From positions 40,998 through 104,997 of the forward strand of contig JAWQFJ010002804.1 of NCBI GenBank assembly GCA_034096865.1: a DNA stretch of 64,000 nucleotides, read 5' to 3'. This document shows positions 53,001 through 63,255 of this stretch, in pieces. Source of the DNA: Theodoxus fluviatilis (lineage: Eukaryota > Mollusca > Gastropoda > Cycloneritida > Neritidae). Below the pieces are notes generated by a model. It saw only the letters and a list, made by a program, of their open reading frames with translations. It was not told the origin of the DNA and did not search any database. Position 1 is the first letter of the stretch. Each line of letters starts with the position of its first letter. The translations under genes and the position numbers were made by a program.

Positions 53001-56000
53001 GAGGGCCACAAAAATAATTCCGGGATTGAAGGATCTCACATATGAACAAAGACTTGTCAAGATGAGGCTCCCTAGTCTGTGCTACAGAAGAACTAGAGGT
53101 GACCTAATAGAAGTGTACAAGTATACGCACGGCATGTACCAGATTGGAGAGTATCTGTTTTCCTGCGATGACAATAGTGTCACAAGAGGTCACGCCTACA
53201 AGCTCAAGAAAAACCGATGCAATACGGCTTTACGACAACATTTCTTCACCCAGCGAGTTATCAACATGTGGAACAGCCTCCCGAACAGCGTAGTTGAGGC
53301 ACCGAGCCTGAACTCGTTCAAGAACAGAGTGGACAAGCATCTACAAGGATATATGTTCAAGCTGGAGGAACCACTGGAGCAAATGATGCACAGCAATTAG
53401 GCCTTTTTTTTCTCTCTAATTTTTTCTTTATCCATAAGAACAATAAAAATACAGCCAGAGAACTACCAGAATCGGCGATAGGCCCTGGACGCCTAAGCAA
53501 GCCGAAGAATTCTATTCTATTCGCTCTCATCCGATGCTGAGTCGGACATGACGCGTGTCGTGTGCGAGAACGAAAATTTTCTGTCTGCCACGATCCTTGG
53601 AAGCCTAGAAACTCTTCCTCCGACGATTCCTCCTCCAACATCTCTCGCATCCACTGGTCCTATTGAAGCGGATCTTCCGGCGCATCGACATCGTCGAAAT
53701 CATAATTAAAATTGGCATCGATGTCGCTTCCTTCGCACTTATCCGATGCGAAATCGGACATGACGCGAAAAAAGTAAGAACGTCAGTCGAAATCTCGACG
53801 AAAATCGCCACAACACAGCTAAAACTTGTCCGATTTTGATCAAACTTGGACTAGCGTAGTGCGCAGTCACTCTGCTTCCCAGCAGGCATTGCGATAAGTC
53901 GGCCATTACCGTTGCTAATTTTAGATCTCGACGTAAACACCGCGAGGGTAAGATGAGACGCGTGCGTCGCTCCCGAAGCGAAGGGGGGATGCAACGTGCG
54001 CGTTCCATCCGAAGCGAGTGGGTTAAGATAGAATGTTGTATGCATTTGCATGTTAGCTAGATTTCCACTGCATAAAAATTGAAATACAAACGCCTGAAAG
54101 TGGTTGTTTAAAGAACTAATGATAGATTGAAGTTTCTGCACCATGTCTTGTTGGACAAAGTGGGCTGATGCCCTCAGTGATGGACTTGTCAATTACTAAT
54201 CAAATCGAACTGGAATTCCTTTATTTAAAAAAAGGTCATAGAAATCCAATTACAACAAAGATGAGCTGCTGGAATTCATCAGAATAAAATAGTCATGCCC
54301 TTAGTTATTCAACATCAGGGACGGTTTGTCCAACAGCCATGTATATGAGACAGCCGCTAGCGCAACTTCATGCAAGGATATGAGCCAAGCGCATGATGGG
54401 CACGGTGCCCACAACGCCAGTCTCCACCTCCACTGCTCGCTCGGACTCCTCAAAGAGGCGCCGCCGCATGCGCTCGTTGCTGAGAGGCAGGATGCCATCC
54501 AGTGCCTCTTTGAACTCCTTGTCAGTCAGCATCCCGCCCTCGGATGTTTGGAATGGCACCAGGCGGTTCTCCAGCTGTGGGGGTGGGAAAGGTAGTCGAA
54601 GGTATGTATGTTCATGCATTTTAAACAGCAGTATTGGTAGATTAGCATCAGTCATTAGAAAAAATTGGAAGAAAAAAAGAACCTCATTAATTTAACATTG
54701 TATCATGTAGATTAGATGTGTGCATAGAACAGTAGAGAAGTAAGAACTAAAACATTTATTAAATATTTGGACTAGAAATTACTTGACTGAAACAAAAAGA
54801 AATTTATGGTTTATCCAGTTACCATCTTGCTGAATGTTTCACCACCAAATCAGCAGGTGCAACATGAGGAATGTGACTGGATCATCCAGGACAGAGAGCA
54901 ACTGGTCTTCTCTGCTTATGGTGAACTGTCCAAGGAGAGCTTACATGTCAGATTTGCCAGTTTTGATGCTGGCATCTTTAAGACCACATGGAATGATCCA
55001 TTTAAGCTCTCTGATGGATTAGAATGGATTGTTCAGGCTGTCGGGCAGCTGCAGTGCCTTACCTCCAGGAAGCGAGGCTCCCTGTACTTGAGGATGATGT
55101 GGTAGATGAAGTCGGCCACCAGCTTTCTGTTGATGTGATTCTCACTGAAAGACGTGTAGCTCATCTGCAGTGTCTCCAGGTCATCCTCCTATCATTAGGC
55201 AAGAGTAATTTGGCATGCCGACACCACAGATGATGCATTCAGCATTCCAGCAAAAGCTTGCACCATGGGCAACAAGTAATGAGTGAAGATCAATTTTACT
55301 GGCAGTGATTGTGGATGAGCTTTCATTTATTTAAGGAAATGGGAAAGAGAGAAAATCCTTGTATGTCATACAAAATATCCTTGCTGTACATTACCTTAAA
55401 TAGACAAACTTGACAAAATGAAGTGTCCTGGACTAAACATCACATCAGTCGTCACCCAATGCATATGAGAAACTGCTTCCCAATACAAAATCTTATCCAG
55501 AACAATCAAGATGGTGGCTGGAATTCATCTTCCAAGAAGCTACAATTACTCACTCCAAGGAAGGGGTAGACAACGGAGGCAAAGGCACGGAAGTCCTCCA
55601 CCTCATGCCAGTCCACAGAGTCAATGAAGTTGCTCATGAGCAGCATGTAGCGCAGACAGGCACCATCCAGGTTGCCCACAAGGATGTGGCTCAGCAGCTG
55701 CACCATCTGCAGTGGGGTACAGGATTAACGATAATAATGATAATAATAATTATAATGATGATGATGATGATGGATGATGATTGATGATAATGATAATTAT
55801 AATAACAATAACAATAAACAATAATGATAATATTGATAATAATAATGATAATAATAATAATAATAGTAACAGTAACAGTAATAATAGTAATGATAATAAT
55901 TGTAGTAATAGTAATGACAATGATAATGTTTTATTTTGCTCAAATACATGAGAATTTGTTTTGGGGACTTCACCCTTCCTGGTTGCCACTGCAGAGCGCC

Positions 56001-57400
56001 CAGTACCTGGTTGCCATTGCAGAGCGCCCAGTACCTGGTTGCCGCTGCGGAGCGCCCAGTACCTGGTTTCCACTGCGGAGCGCCCAGTACCTGGTTGCCG
56101 CTACGGAGCGCCCAGTACCTGGTTGCCGCTGCAGAGCGCCCAGTACCTGGTTCCCACTGTGGAGCGCCCAGTACCTGGTGGCCGCTACGAAGCGCTCAGT
56201 ACTTGGTTGCCACTGTAGAGCACCCAGTACTGGTTGCCACTGCGGAGCGCCCAGTACCTGGTTGCCACTGTGGAGCGCCCAGTACCTGGTGGCCGCCACA
56301 AAGCGCCCAGTACCTGGTTGCCGCTACGGAGCGCCCAGTACCTGGTTGCCACTGCAAAGCGCCCAGTACCTGGTTGCCACTGCGGAGCGCCCAGTACCTG
56401 GTTGCCACTGTAGAGCGCCCAGTACCTGGTTGCCACTGCGAAGCGCCCAGTACCTGGTTGCTGCTACGAAGCGCCCAGAACCTGGTTGCCACTGCGGAGC
56501 GCCCAGTACCTGGTTGCCACTGTAGAGCGCCCAGTACCTGGTTGCCACTGCGAAGCGCCCAGTACCTGGTTGCCACTGCGAAGCGCCCAGTACCTGGTTG
56601 CCGCTACGAAGCGCCCAGTACCTGGTTGCTGCTACGAAGCGCCCAGAACCTGGTTGCCACTGTGGAGCGCCCAGTACCTGGTTGCCACTGTGGAGCGCCC
56701 AGTACCTGGTTGCTGCTACGAAGCGCCCAGAACCTGGTTGCCACTGTGGAGCGCCCAGTACCTGGTTGCCACTGCGAAGCGCCCAGTACCTGGTTGCTGC
56801 TACGAAGCGCCCAGTACCTGGTTGCCACTGCGAAGCGCCCAGTACCTGGTTGCTGCTACGAAGCGCCCAGTACCTGGTTGCCACTGCGAAGCGCCCAGTA
56901 TCTGGTTGCTGCTACGAAGCGCCCAGAACCTGGTTGCCACTGCGAAGCGCCCAGTACCTGGTTGCTGCTACGAAGCGCCCAGAACCTGGTTGCCACTGCG
57001 AAGCGCCCAGTACCTGGTTGCTGCTACGAAGCGCCCAGAACCTGGTTGCCACTGCGAAGCGCCCAGTACCTGGTTGCTGCTACGAAGCGCCCAGAACCTG
57101 GTTTTACTCCTTGGTAGGAGGGGCAATGCCTGCTAAGCACCTTGCCCAAGGAAGCAACTCTTAACTGCTGCATTGAATACTGCACCTGCCAGTCACAAGG
57201 CCAGTGTCCTAACCACTGGCCCAGCGCCCTCAGTATTCAATGACAGGACACCTACACTGGCATGCATGCATTGATATTTTTGCATGTGTACAGGTGCTGG
57301 TGGATTCATGCATGCATATTTGCACACGGAGACATGCATACACACATTCCCATGAACACAAGCACATACATACATGCATACATACATATGTACACAGGCA

Positions 57401-57480
<80 letters not shown>

Positions 57481-60400
57481 GCCTTCTTTGTTTTAGTATC
57501 TCCAGGAATAGGGTGTGCCTATCACCCAAGTGTCTTCCATTCTCCCTCTTCCTATCATGGGCCATGTGTGTCCAGTGAGTTAAGTGCGCATTGTGCATGA
57601 ACAGTCACTATATGCCTCTCTTCTGCTAGTCTGGAAGAGTCATGCCGATGTCCTACACATCACTTGTCAGTTGGATAGGTCACACCGTCCCTCTCTACCT
57701 TACGATATGTCCCGTGTGTTTGATGTCCATTTGTCTTGAAGCTGTCTGTTCCATCACTTGTTAAATAGACTTGACATTTGAACCGGAGACTGCTCCCCTG
57801 ACATCACTGCTTGTGCTAAATCGGAATTATGTTTACGTGATAAACTCGTTGCTTCCACTAAATGATGACACCAGATTTCAATGGTAAGGTATTCATTTGT
57901 TAGACACTGTCGTGCTAAACGAGGCAACACTTCAAACAGGTAATTTCAGTTAAGTATCAAGGAGTAATAAGCTCTCTTTGGTCACTATAAGAAACACAAA
58001 CTCAAAGACAGGCTGAGATCACATTGGCTGATCCCCAGCCTGGCTCCTCAGCCTGGCTCCTCAGCCTGGCTCCTCAGCCTGGCTCCTTTGGGGTCTGCAC
58101 ATCCTTTTGATAAGAGGGAACTGTTTGCCTGTCTGAGAAGAATGGCACCACTTTCCAACAGAAATCAGTGTTACCACAGTCTGAGAGATCGGCAGTCTGA
58201 GAGACCACTGTCACCAGGGTCTTGGGTTGGTCCAGGCCACTACCATCCGGCCTCAGACCAGCCAGCAGCTCCTGTGCCCATGGTTGAATAAAGCTGTGGA
58301 AAGCAGCTACAATTTGTCTCATAATTATCTGCACCCTTCTACCATCAAGCCTCGAGCCCCTTTACACTCCATCCTTACTCCACCAATTCCACCTCATCAC
58401 AACAGCAACAAAGACGATGGAGATTTTCTTCACCGCTGCCCTTCTGAAGTGGTTCATTTCTCACTTCCAGATTGACACCTGTGATGATCCAACTAGAAAG
58501 AAATGGATCATTTACCTTGGAGACCCCAGAATATTCCACCACAGACAGGAGAAAATCATGGACAGCCAGGTAGAGTACATCCTCCACCAGATATCGTTCC
58601 GAGAAGAACCTGTACAGGTTGTCCTGAAAATATATATGGTGTTCATAAATCGGCGCTAGAGAGGTGCTGTTCAAACCTGAAAAAATGGATGGACAGAAAT
58701 AAACTTAAACTAAATGAAGAGAAAACTGAAGTAATCATCGTCGGAACCAAATCCAATTTGGACAAAATCAGTGAAAACACTGTCATGATAGGCGATGTCA
58801 GGGTGACACCGTCTGAGTGGATCAAATATCTAGGTGTGAAATTTGACAAGCATCTTTCCCTAGAACCCCACATTCGTCAGGTGACGTCATCTGCTCACTT
58901 GAATCTCCGACGAATTCGGAGCATCAGACACTGCTTGACGGAGAAGACTACTGCGACTCTGGTGCTATTCTTGGTTCTATCAAAGCTGGACTATTGTAAC
59001 AGTCTTCTTACTGGAGCGAATCAGTATCAGATACGACAATTCCAGCGGTTCCAAAACATTTCCGCACGACTAGTGAAGCGCTCCCCTAGGTGGGCAAGCG
59101 TCTCACCGGTTCTGGAGTCCCTTCACTGGCTGCCCATTAAAGATCGCATCCAGCACAAGTGTTTGTGCAATGTGTACAAGTGTGTTTCAGGTGTTGCTCC
59201 ACATTATCTTTGCGATCTTGCACAAGACTATAAAACGTCGAGAGTTCTCCAATCACCCGGGAGACTTCTTCTCTGTGCTCCCTCGAAACACCTAAAGGGA
59301 TTCGGAGAGAGAGCCTTCTCATACACTGGTCCAAGATTCTGGAATGCGGCTCTAGAAGAATTGAGGAGGTCAGAGAGCATGGCCAGCTTCCGGAAAAAAC
59401 TTAAGACCTTTTTGTTTAAGACAAATTGTGGACGCTCTGAGTATGCCTCGGCGTGAGAATAGCGCGTTATAAAATCTACTATATACATACATACTACTAC
59501 TATATCATCAGTCATGTAATCCCAAGGTTTCACTGGTTTATGTTGTAGTATATTTTTCACTTTAAAGAAGACTGCTGGCAGTTTTTTAAAATCAAGAAAA
59601 TGAAGTTTTGTGCATTTTCAATTTTCTGCAATCTTTCCAGTAGTTGCATGATTTTTCTAAATGGTTGATACTTGTAGAATTTTTTTTCCATGATGAAACA
59701 AAACTTACCAATCTTTCCTCCCCCCCAGACCTACAGTATTTGAAGCATTTAATCTTTATTGGTCCATTCTAGTGAGATAAAGGGTAGTTCTGACCGTGAA
59801 GGCTACATTTATTGGGGAAGTGTTAGTTGCTGTGCCAGTGACCATGAAAATGTAGCCATAAGATTTTACCTACCTCACACAGCATCTATAAAAACATCTA
59901 TAATCATAACCAAAATTATTTTTATTATTACCGTCAACCTTTTTTGTTGCCACCTCCACCATTCTCACCACCTTTAATGTCTTCATCACCATCTAATATC
60001 CCCACCAAATCTACTATCACCACTGCCATTATTGCTCAGACCACCACTGGCATTCCCACCATCAGTTCCATCATCCCTATCATATACACCACCACCACCA
60101 CCATGACCACCACCACAACCACTACTACAGTTTAAAAAACTATCATCACCACCACTGCCACTCTCTACATAAGACACTGCAGAGACCAAGGGACAAGATA
60201 CAAGAGGGGAGGTTACCAGGATGGAGAAGAAACCCTCTTCCTCCTCTCCATTTTCATCTTGCCAGGACAAGAAGGCGAAGAATTGTTCCATCAATGAGAA
60301 GGTCCGATCCTGCAATACACAGTGTCCAGATGCTGCATTCATGTGACACCACCTCCAATGAAACCATTAGTAACTTTGGACATGTTTCTATTTTTTAAGA

Positions 60401-61728
60401 TGATAGGAAAAACAAAAGAAATTAGTAGATCAAAGCCAAACAAACAAAAGACCATACCAAATAAAACTCTCAAATATTTGTTAGTGACAATAAGATATTT
60501 TAAATTCTTGAACATTCCCATCCAACACCTTGTGTAAATTCTTACAATTTGTTGTTTGTTCTGTGGCAGTGAATATGATTGGACACCATACACCCTATCT
60601 GTCATGAGTGGCATGAAAACTTTAGATGAGACCTCACTGGGCCTCTTTGCATGACTATTACAGTATAAGTAAAACATCTTCACAAGCACCTTGCAGCAAG
60701 GAAGTTCGTACTGTATGATCACTGCCAGATAGGAGAGGGGAGATAATTCTATAATGGGGAGATAACTGGAAGTGCACCGCTCTCTTACTATACTGAGGTG
60801 ACGAGGGATGACACGCTCCATTTTCGTTCGCTCGTGGAAGTCGTCCCACAGCCGTTGCATGGTGTGCGACTGTCGGACAGACAGAGCAATGCAGTCAGCA
60901 GACACGCAGTGAGTACACATGTGCACATCAGCTTGAACTTTGTTTGAAGGTAAAATATAAGGAGGAGAGATAGGTTTTTTCCAGCTATGGAAGGGGACAG
61001 ACACAGATGAATACACTTGTACTCATAAGCAGTGTTACCTCATAAGTAGTATCTCAGATTTATTAAGAACTTTAAATCATCACGAAGCTCACTTGAAAGC
61101 AGACAAAGAGGACAACATCCCCCCCCCAAAAAAAAAACCCAAACAAACAACAACCCACAAACAAACCGAACAACAAAAAAAAAACAAAAACAAAACCAAC
61201 AAAACAAAAAATAACAGCAATGAAAAATTGTTATTAGAAAATTGAAGAATCACGACGATGTTTAACATTAAAGGAAAATAGATTGGACTGACTACATTAA
61301 AAAGAAAAAGTTCCAGCACAAAAGGAGAGAACTGGGGAACAGTACTAGTAGATGCAGTGATGAACAAGAGGATAATAAAACAGAAACCAATAAAAACTGA
61401 CAACAACAACACACACCACACCCCACCCAAATGAAGAAAAAAACAGACACTGTAAGAAATGTAGTTTTGACAGATGAGAGGCAGAAAAAGAGAGATGGAG
61501 AAGGCACAGCAGCAGGGAGTGCCAATTTGAGACAGCAAGGGGCATGGCGGACTGACCATGTAGGCCTCCCCACCCATGACACTGGGGCTGTCTCTAGACA
61601 TGGGAGTCTGGGCAACGGGCAGCTCCAGGGTATCAGTGACCTCACGTGACCACAAGCCCCGCTGCATGGGCTCCCCGCCTGACTGCAGGTCAATAGTTGT
61701 CTCTGGACTGGGGGGCTTCACAAGCTCT
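50074..61728 (-). CDS. Unidentified conserved multi-exon gene, 3' part (390 residues seen)
   Basis: Ten exons on the minus strand keep one frame: 61557-61728, 60789-60869, 60217-60309, 58516-58623, 55554-55706, 55063-55188, 54382-54574, 51026-51130, 50487-50571 and 50074-50131 (stop). Nine have normal acceptors and eight introns are GT-AG. The donor after the first listed exon is a weaker GTCAGT. The intron 51131-54381 is AT-AC. The first exon seen begins in phase 2, so the N-terminus lies upstream, probably outside the window. The product is mainly helical: an acidic QDENGEEEEGFF patch, hydrophobic helices around RYLVEDVLYLAVHDFLL and MVQLLSHILVGNL, and an EF-hand-like or helix-pair segment GGMLTDKEFKEALDGILPL. 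A MRLAQIAGYLGLQQITNVV stretch precedes a charged C-terminus ending QEESDW. I do not recognise the family. The consistent phases and codon-like composition make it a real gene. Confidence 0.85.
51765..51864. repeat. Short tandem repeat inside the piggyBac remnant
   Basis: Three imperfect units of about 37-40 bp sharing AAGTGATAAAGTCTTTCAAA. Confidence 0.9.
52046..52203. repeat. Left copy of duplicated piggyBac N-terminal segment
   Basis: Matches 53560-53729 except for a 12-bp deletion and a few substitutions. It is interrupted on its right by the LINE at 52204-53520. Confidence 0.9.
52204..53520 (+). mobile_element. 5'-truncated CR1-like LINE nested in piggyBac
   Basis: One intact frame (52195-53400, the first few codons being host transposon sequence) encodes the RT palm and thumb. 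Motifs are YLDYAKAFDAVPHERLL (motif A), SGVPQGSILGPILF (motif B) and MYADDTKLY (catalytic box). Next come WQMRFNADKCKVLHLG, RDLGVQID, VRPHLEFGNVVWAP and a C-terminal RFFTQRVINMWN-type block (HFFTQRVINMWNSLPNSV). The endonuclease and N-terminal RT are missing. The 3' end has a short ATTCT repeat tail at about 53508-53520. The frame has no stop, so the insertion is fairly young. Clade (CR1/L2 group) is inferred from motif style. Confidence 0.88.
53560..53763 (-). pseudogene. piggyBac transposase N-terminus (right copy)
   Basis: Minus-strand ATG at about 53761-53763 begins an acidic leader (MSDFASDKCEGSD). It is interrupted by a stop after DDVDAPEDPLQ and continues as MREMLEEESSEEEFLGFQGS. Together with the left copy it is the product of a tandem duplication of about 200 bp. 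Confidence 0.75.
54640..55062. other. Intron with an unexplained plus-strand open frame
   Basis: 54806-55105 is open on the plus strand (segments such as NQQVQHEECDWIIQDREQLV and LHVRFASFDAGIFKTTWNDP) and overlaps the minus-strand exon at 55063. Composition is protein-like, but I recognise no family or splice context. Confidence 0.3.
55981..57104. repeat. 28-bp minisatellite, about 40 copies
   Basis: Unit GCGCCCAGTACCTGGTTGCC + ACTGCGAA, with variants (GCTGCTACGAA, ACTGTGGA, CAGAACC). Towards the right end two unit types (ACTGCGAA and GCTGCTACGAA) alternate as a 56-bp higher-order repeat. The repeat is open in several frames, so long translations are artefacts. It is preceded by an AT-rich ATAATG low-complexity stretch (55726-55930). 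Confidence 0.96.
57105..57245. repeat. SINE-like fragment next to the minisatellite
   Basis: Contains GGCAATGCCTGCTAAGCACC, TTGCCCAAGGAAGCAACTC and AGTGTCCTAACCACTGGCCC. This phrase pattern (CTTGCCCAAGG ... CCTAACCACTGG) recurs in dispersed repeats of many animals. The minisatellite's CCTGGTT unit abuts it directly. Confidence 0.5.
57403..57472. repeat. (CT)n microsatellite
   Basis: About 70 bp of uninterrupted CT. Confidence 0.97.
57905..58322 (-). repeat. Interspersed repeat family X, unexpanded copy
   Basis: Reverse complement of the two flanks of 19955-21755. Between them it has only two or three degenerate TCTCAGACTG units. A separate 16-bp tandem (CAGCCTGGCTCCTCAG type, about four units) lies at 58036-58089. 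Confidence 0.82.
58640..59510 (+). mobile_element. 5'-truncated L2-like LINE in an intron
   Basis: Open frame from inside RT to a stop at 59456. It has WMDRNKLKLNEEKTEVI, IKYLGVKFDKHLSLEPHI, SKLDYCNSLLTG, LESLHWLPIKDRIQHKCL, GVAPHYLCDLAQDY, GERAFSYTGPRFWNAAL and FRKKLKTFLFKTN. These form the characteristic C-terminal series of L2-group LINEs. The 3' end is a short ATACATAC/TACTAC tail near 59480-59510. It is antisense to the host gene and starts only about 15 bp from the splice acceptor of exon 58516-58623. Confidence 0.88.
59511..60216. other. Intron; CAC/ATC trinucleotide patch
   Basis: A CCACCA/ATCACC-rich low-complexity stretch lies at 59945-60130. No exon seen. Confidence 0.5.
60870..61556. 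other. Intron; A-rich low complexity
   Basis: CAAA/AAC-rich sequence at 61120-61220. No exon seen. Confidence 0.5.
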
Positions 61729-61769
61729 CTGCAAAAGGGAGACTCGAGGACTGCAAAGACAACGTTTCT

Positions 61770-63253
61770 GCTGGGTATAGAGACAAGAGGGACAGAAGGC
61801 TTGTGTGGCTATGAGTGAAGAGTTTTTCAGGCTGATCATTGATGCTGGGTATAGAGACAAGAGGGACAGAAGGCTTGTGTGGCTATGAGTGAAGAGTTTT
61901 TCAGACTGATCATTGATGCTGGGTATAGAGACAAGAGGGACAGAAGGCTTGTGTGGCTATGAGTGAAGAGTTTTTCAGACTGATCATTGATGCTGGGTAT
62001 AGAGACAAGAGGGACAGAAGGCTTGTGTGGCTATGAGTGAAGAGTTTTTCAGGCTGATCATTGATGCTGGGTATAGAGACAAGAGGGACAGAAGGCTTGT
62101 GTGGCTATGAGTGAAGAGTTTTTCAGACTGATCATTGAAACTGGGTATAGAGACAAGAGGGACAGAAGGCTTGTGTGGCTATGAGTGAAGAGTTTTTCAG
62201 ACTGATCATTGATGCTGGGTATAGAGACAAGAGGGATAGAAGGCTTGTGTGGCTATGAGTGAAGAGTTTTTCAGACTGATCATTGATGCTGGGTATAGAG
62301 ACAAGAGGGACAGAAGGCTTGTGTGGCTATGAGTGAAGAGTTTTTCAGACTGATCATTGATGCTGGGTATAGAGACAAGAGGGACAGAAGACTTGTGTGG
62401 CTATGAGTGAAGAGTTTTTCAGACTGATCATTGATGCTGGGTATAGAGACAAGAGGGACAGAAGGCTTGTGTGGCTATGAGTGAAGAGTTTTTCAGGTTT
62501 GATCATTGATGCTGGGTATAGAGACAAGAGGGACAGAAGGCTTGTGTGGCTATGAGTGAAGAGTTTTCCAGACTGATCATTGATGCTGGGTATAGAGACA
62601 AGAGGGACAGAAGGCTTGTGTGGCTATGAGTGAAGAGTTTTTCAGACTGATCATTGATGCTGGGTATAGAGACAAGAGGGACAGAAGGCTTGTGTGGCTA
62701 TGAGTGAAGAGTTTTCCAGACTGATCATTGATGCTGGGTATAGAGACAAGAGGGACAGAAGGCTTGTGTGGCTATGAGTGAAGAGTTTTTCAGACTGATC
62801 ATTGATGCTGGGTATAGAGACAAGAGGGACAGAAGGCTTGTGTGGCTATGAGTGAAGAGTTTTTCAGGCTGATCATTGATGCTGGGTATAGAGACAAGAG
62901 GGACAGAAGGCTTGTGTGGCTATGAGTGAAGAGTTTTCAGACTCATCATTGATGCTGGGTACAGAGACAAGAGGGACAGAAGGCTTGTGTGGCTATGAGT
63001 GAAGAGTTTTTCAGGCTGATCATTGATGCTGGGTATAGAGACAAGAGGGACAGAAGGCTTGTGTGGCTATGAGTGAAGAGTTTTTCAGACTGATCATTGA
63101 AACTGGGTATAGAGACAAGAGGGACAGAAGGCTTGTGTGGCTATGAGTGAAGAGTTTTCCAGACTGATCATTGATGCTGGGTATAGAGACAAGAGGGACA
63201 GAAGGCTTGTGTGGCTATGAGTGAAGAGTTTTTCAGACTGATCATTGATGCTG
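61770..63253. repeat. 74-bp minisatellite, about 20 copies
   Basis: Unit starts GATGCTGGGTATAGAGACAA and ends TCAGACTGATCATT. Copies are nearly identical, with single-base variants and two copies reading GAAACTGGG. The array ends 41 bp upstream of the splice acceptor of exon 61557-61728 on the minus strand. Confidence 0.97.
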
Positions 63254-63255
63254 AA

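Larger units (their letters stand above)
51194..54026 (-). mobile_element. Decayed piggyBac transposon (with nested LINE)
   Basis: Flanked by TTAA at 51194-51197 and 54023-54026, with ends reading CCCAYT inward from each TTAA, as piggyBac elements do. From the right end (minus strand) a leader leads to an ATG near 53763 and an acidic N-terminus (MSDFASDKCEGSDIDAN). Then come EEEFLGFQGSW and, nearer the left end at 51930-52030, KIDIPSDAKPLHVFSLIF and TETNRYAE. The last two resemble the start of the piggyBac transposase domain. A stop after APEDPLQ, a frameshift before TETNRYAE and loss of the catalytic core make it dead. An N-terminal segment of about 200 bp is tandemly duplicated. Confidence 0.82.
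51131..54381 (-). other. U12-type AT-AC intron
   Basis: The minus-strand donor is C|ATATCCTT, the canonical U12 AT-AC donor. The acceptor is GTAC|AG. A CCTTGAC branch-point match ends just upstream of CCCTCAGTAC, with the branch adenosine 10 nt from the splice site. Joining here gives MRLA-Q-IAGYLG in frame. The alternative of reading through gives a stop three codons later. Confidence 0.88.

Noticed and set aside
54368..54574. Stop codon at 54368 as the true end of the minus-strand gene
   Set aside because: The ATATCCTT donor, the matching AT-AC acceptor with branch point, and the in-frame downstream exons with their own stop and AATAAA explain the data better.
55824..57164. Long open frames on both strands across 55.8-57.2 kb
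   Set aside because: They are translations of the 28-bp minisatellite; its unit contains no stop in several frames.
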